Source of the DNA: Falsiroseomonas algicola
GTDB lineage: Bacteria; Pseudomonadota; Alphaproteobacteria; Acetobacterales; Acetobacteraceae
Length of the DNA: 64,000 bases
Direction of reading: 5' to 3'
Assembly: GCF_011040385.1 (NCBI RefSeq)
Contig: NZ_JAAIKB010000003.1
Location: forward strand, 434,001-498,000
Positions 61,708 to 64,000 of the stretch are shown piece by piece; position 1 is the first letter of the stretch; every line of letters starts with the position of its first letter. Under the pieces are notes generated by a model. That model was not told where the DNA came from and searched no databases. It was given only the letters and a program-made list of their open reading frames with translations. The position numbers were made by a program, and so were the translations under genes.

Positions 61708-62586
61708 TTGCATTCCCTTCCGCTGGAGATCGTGCTGGAGGCCGTGGCGAACGGCCTCCTCACCGGGGCCGTCTACGGGCTGGTCGCGCTCGGCCTCACG
61801 CTCGTCTATGGCGTGCTGCACATCATCAACTTCGCCCATGGCGCGCTGTTGACCATGGCGATGTATGCGGCCTGGGTGGCGTGGTCGGCCTTCGGGCTCG
61901 ACCCCTATGTGGCGATCCTGCCGCTGGTGCCGATCTTCTTCGCGGTCGGCTACCTGCTGCAGCGCTTCGTCATCATGCCGGCCAGCCAGGGCGATGACAG
62001 CAACATCCTGCTGGTGACGCTCGGGCTTTCCATCGTGCTGGAGAACGCGATGCTCGCGATCTTCCGATCCGACACGCTCTCGGTCCAGGTGCCCTACGCG
62101 ATGGAGGTGATCGAGGCCGGGCCGATGCTGCTGTCCTTCCCCCGCGTCGTCGGCTTCGGCGTGACGCTGGCGGTGGCGGTGGTGCTGTTCCTCGTGCTGA
62201 CGCGCACGGACACCGGCCGCGCCATGCGGGCGGTGGCGAAGGAGAGGACGGGTGCCGCGCTGGTCGGCATCGATGTGCGCCACGTCTATGCCGTGACCTT
62301 CGCCATCGGCTGCGCCTGCCTGGCGATCTCCGCCTGCCTGCTGCTGCCTTCCTTCTACGTGAACCCGCGCGTGGGCAACGCCTTCGTGCTGGTGGCCTTC
62401 ACCATCGTCGTGCTGGGCGGCATGGGCAGCGTGCCGGGCGCGCTGCTGGGCGGGCTGTTCATCGGCGTGGTGGAGAGCCTGTCCGGCCTCTATCTCGGCG
62501 ACAGCCTGGGGCAGCTCGGCATTTTCGTGATCTTCATCCTGGTGCTGCTGTTCCGGCCGACCGGGCTGTTCGGGGCGCGCGCGTGA
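61708..62586 (+). CDS. livH: Branched-chain-type ABC permease (LivH)
   Basis: This 292-residue inner-membrane permease starts with TTG at 61708. The N-terminus has the LivH signature GLLTGAVYGLVALGLTLVYG and VLHIINFAHGALLTMAMY, and a later block reads FVLVAFTIVVLGGMGSVPGA. It has about eight helices. It forms the channel with LivM and starts 3 bp after the binding-protein stop. The TTG lacks a strong ribosome-binding site, which suggests reinitiation. Confidence 0.92.
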   Translation: MHSLPLEIVLEAVANGLLTGAVYGLVALGLTLVYGVLHIINFAHGALLTMAMYAAWVAWSAFGLDPYVAILPLVPIFFAVGYLLQRFVIMPASQGDDSNILLVTLGLSIVLENAMLAIFRSDTLSVQVPYAMEVIEAGPMLLSFPRVVGFGVTLAVAVVLFLVLTRTDTGRAMRAVAKERTGAALVGIDVRHVYAVTFAIGCACLAISACLLLPSFYVNPRVGNAFVLVAFTIVVLGGMGSVPGALLGGLFIGVVESLSGLYLGDSLGQLGIFVIFILVLLFRPTGLFGARA

Positions 62587-63533
62587 AGGACCGTCAGCTC
62601 GCGCTCATCCTGGGTTTCGCGGCGGTGGCGGCGCTGGTGCCGTTCTTCGTCACCGCCGGCACCTGGCTGAACTTCGCGGTGTTCACGCTGATCCTGTGCC
62701 TGGCGGCGCAGGGCTGGAACATCCTGGGCGGCTATGGCGGGCAGTACAGCTTCGGCCACGCCGCCTTCTTCGGCACCACGGCCTATCTGACCGCGGTGCT
62801 GCAGTCCCGCTACGGGATCAACCCCTATGCGGCCTTCGCCATCGGCATCGCCGCCGCGGCGGCGGTGGGCTGGGTGATCGGCTTCCTCTCCTTCCGTTCC
62901 GGCCTCAAGGGCAGCTATTTCGCGCTGGTGACCCTGGCCTTCGCGGAGGTGTTCCGCGTGGTCGCCAACGCCTCCGACATCACCGGCGGCGCGGCTGGCA
63001 CGCTGATCAAGCTCGATGTCCGGCCGGAGAACTTCCAGTTCGCCTCCCGCGGTACCTTCTTCTGGGTGGTGCTGGCGATGGTGGTGCTGGCCATGCTGCT
63101 GACCCGCGCGCTGGAACGCTCGCGGCTCGGCGCGCAGATGGTGGCGGTGCGAGAGAATGAGGATGCGGCCCGCGCGCTCGGCGTCGATGCGTTGCAGGTG
63201 AAGCTCTCGGCCATCGCGCTGTCGGCGGCCATCACGGGGGCGGCGGGCGGGCTCTACGCGCAATACTTCCTCTACCTCGACGCCACCATCGCCTATGGCA
63301 CCTGGATCAGCGTGGAGGCGTTGCTGGCGCCGATCGTGGGTGGCGCGGGCACGGTGTTCGGGCCGGTCGTCGGCTCCATCGTGCTGCACAGCCTCTCCGA
63401 ATTCACCAAGAGCCTGGTGGGCCGCATTCCCGGCATCGACCTGGTCATCTTCGGCATCATGCTGATCCTGGTGGTGCGCTTCCCGCCGCGGAACATACCC
63501 GGGCTGATCCGGCGCTGGAGGTCGGGCCGATGA
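62583..63533 (+). CDS. livM: Branched-chain-type ABC permease (LivM)
   Basis: This 316-residue permease begins with GTG overlapping the livH stop (GTGA). It has LCLAAQGWNILGGYGGQYSF with the FGHAAFFG continuation, VRENEDAARALGVDALQVKL in the EAA-like loop, and LLAPIVGGAGTVFGPVVG near the C-terminus, all diagnostic of LivM. Its stop overlaps the start of the ATPase gene. Confidence 0.93.
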   Translation: MKDRQLALILGFAAVAALVPFFVTAGTWLNFAVFTLILCLAAQGWNILGGYGGQYSFGHAAFFGTTAYLTAVLQSRYGINPYAAFAIGIAAAAAVGWVIGFLSFRSGLKGSYFALVTLAFAEVFRVVANASDITGGAAGTLIKLDVRPENFQFASRGTFFWVVLAMVVLAMLLTRALERSRLGAQMVAVRENEDAARALGVDALQVKLSAIALSAAITGAAGGLYAQYFLYLDATIAYGTWISVEALLAPIVGGAGTVFGPVVGSIVLHSLSEFTKSLVGRIPGIDLVIFGIMLILVVRFPPRNIPGLIRRWRSGR

Positions 63534-64000
63534 TCGAAGCCGATCCCGCCTTCCTCGCCGTGCGCAACGTGTCCATGCGCTTCGGCGGTCTGCTCGCCGT
63601 CTCCGATGCCTCCTTCTTCGTGAAGGAGGGGAGCATCACGGGCCTGATCGGGCCGAATGGCGCGGGGAAGACGACGCTCTTCGCCATCGTCTCCGGCTTC
63701 CAGAAGCCGACGAGTGGCCACGTGCTGTGGAAGGGGGAGGAGATCACGGCGCGCCCGCCCCACCTGCTGGCCCGCGCAGGCATCGCGCGCACCTTCCAGA
63801 TCGTGCAGCCTTTCGCGGGGCTCAGCGTGCGGGAGAACATCGCGGTCGGCGCCTTCCTGCGTCACGCGAAACGCGACGATGCGATCGCGCTGGCGGAGAA
63901 GGTGGCGGAGCGTGTCGGGCTGACGGCGGAACTCGACAAGCCCGCGGCGGCACTGACCGTGGCGGGCCGCAAGCGTGTCGAGTTGGCGAAGGCGTTGGCG
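63530..64000 (+). CDS. livG: Branched-chain-type ABC ATP-binding protein (LivG), partial
   Basis: The first 157 codons are in the window. They hold VRNVSMRFGGLLAVSDASFF, Walker A GLIGPNGAGKTTLF, the Q-loop region ARTFQIVQPFAGLSVRENIA, and the start of the signature region (TVAGRKRVELAKALA). The Walker B lies beyond the edge. The ATG at 63530 overlaps the livM stop. A LivF-type ATPase would be expected next. Confidence 0.93.
   Translation, partial: MIEADPAFLAVRNVSMRFGGLLAVSDASFFVKEGSITGLIGPNGAGKTTLFAIVSGFQKPTSGHVLWKGEEITARPPHLLARAGIARTFQIVQPFAGLSVRENIAVGAFLRHAKRDDAIALAEKVAERVGLTAELDKPAAALTVAGRKRVELAKALA

Noticed and set aside
1-64000. tRNA, rRNA, integrase or prophage genes
   Set aside because: I read both strands for tRNA-like ends, rRNA segments and recombinase motifs and found none I could support.

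Overview
The window is 64 kb of very GC-rich, densely packed bacterial chromosome. Alphaproteobacterial features are frequent GTG/TTG starts, ATGA-type overlaps, twin-arginine leaders on many binding proteins, orphan Bug-type binding proteins, form II coxSLM and GtrA/GtrB-like genes. Together they suggest a free-living heterotroph of the Acetobacteraceae, Roseomonas-like. This placement is an inference from gene content. I see no rRNA, tRNA, CRISPR array, transposase or prophage gene. I annotate 57 protein genes, the first and last cut by the window edges, and none encodes a recognisable transcription factor.

Region 1 (1-13.8 kb) is an envelope and exopolysaccharide locus. A minus-strand operon (7203 down to 1297) encodes a small membrane protein, a PrtD-type type I secretion ATPase, its HlyD-type adaptor, a 102-residue unknown, a family 2 glycosyltransferase and a GH5-like glycosidase. 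Facing it are an outer-membrane beta-barrel and a WecG/TagA/CpsF transferase. A second minus-strand operon (13777 down to 9639) has a GtrA flippase, a polyprenyl glycosylphosphotransferase, a GtrB-like transferase and another family 2 transferase. A 159-bp MITE-like element with a CTAG target duplication lies at its 3' end.

Region 2 (13.9-33.7 kb) runs on the plus strand. It holds a 3-hydroxyisobutyrate-dehydrogenase-like enzyme and an aldehyde dehydrogenase, then five paralogous family 5 substrate-binding proteins in tandem. One dipeptide-type ABC transporter (dppBCDF order) follows, then a Bug-type binding protein and a form II coxSLM molybdenum hydroxylase, closed by a strong terminator.

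Region 3 (33.7-51.7 kb) is mixed. It has a GH8 endoglucanase, a secreted unknown, four clustered binding proteins without permeases, a GH1 glycosidase, an AtzH-like protein with a DadA-like oxidase, and a double cold-shock-domain protein with an Arg/Gly-rich linker. A racemase/Bug pair, a 1060-residue RTX protein, a PhnD-like orphan and a sulfotransferase follow. The RTX protein is a plausible client of the type I exporter in region 1.

Region 4 (51.7-64 kb) looks catabolic. It has two amidohydrolases around an SDR enzyme, two NMT1/THI5-type binding proteins, a PuuB-like oxidase, an EamA exporter, and a branched-chain amino-acid type ABC operon that runs off the edge.

The unifying oddity is the number of solute receptors: fifteen binding proteins, against one complete and one partly visible set of ABC membrane components.
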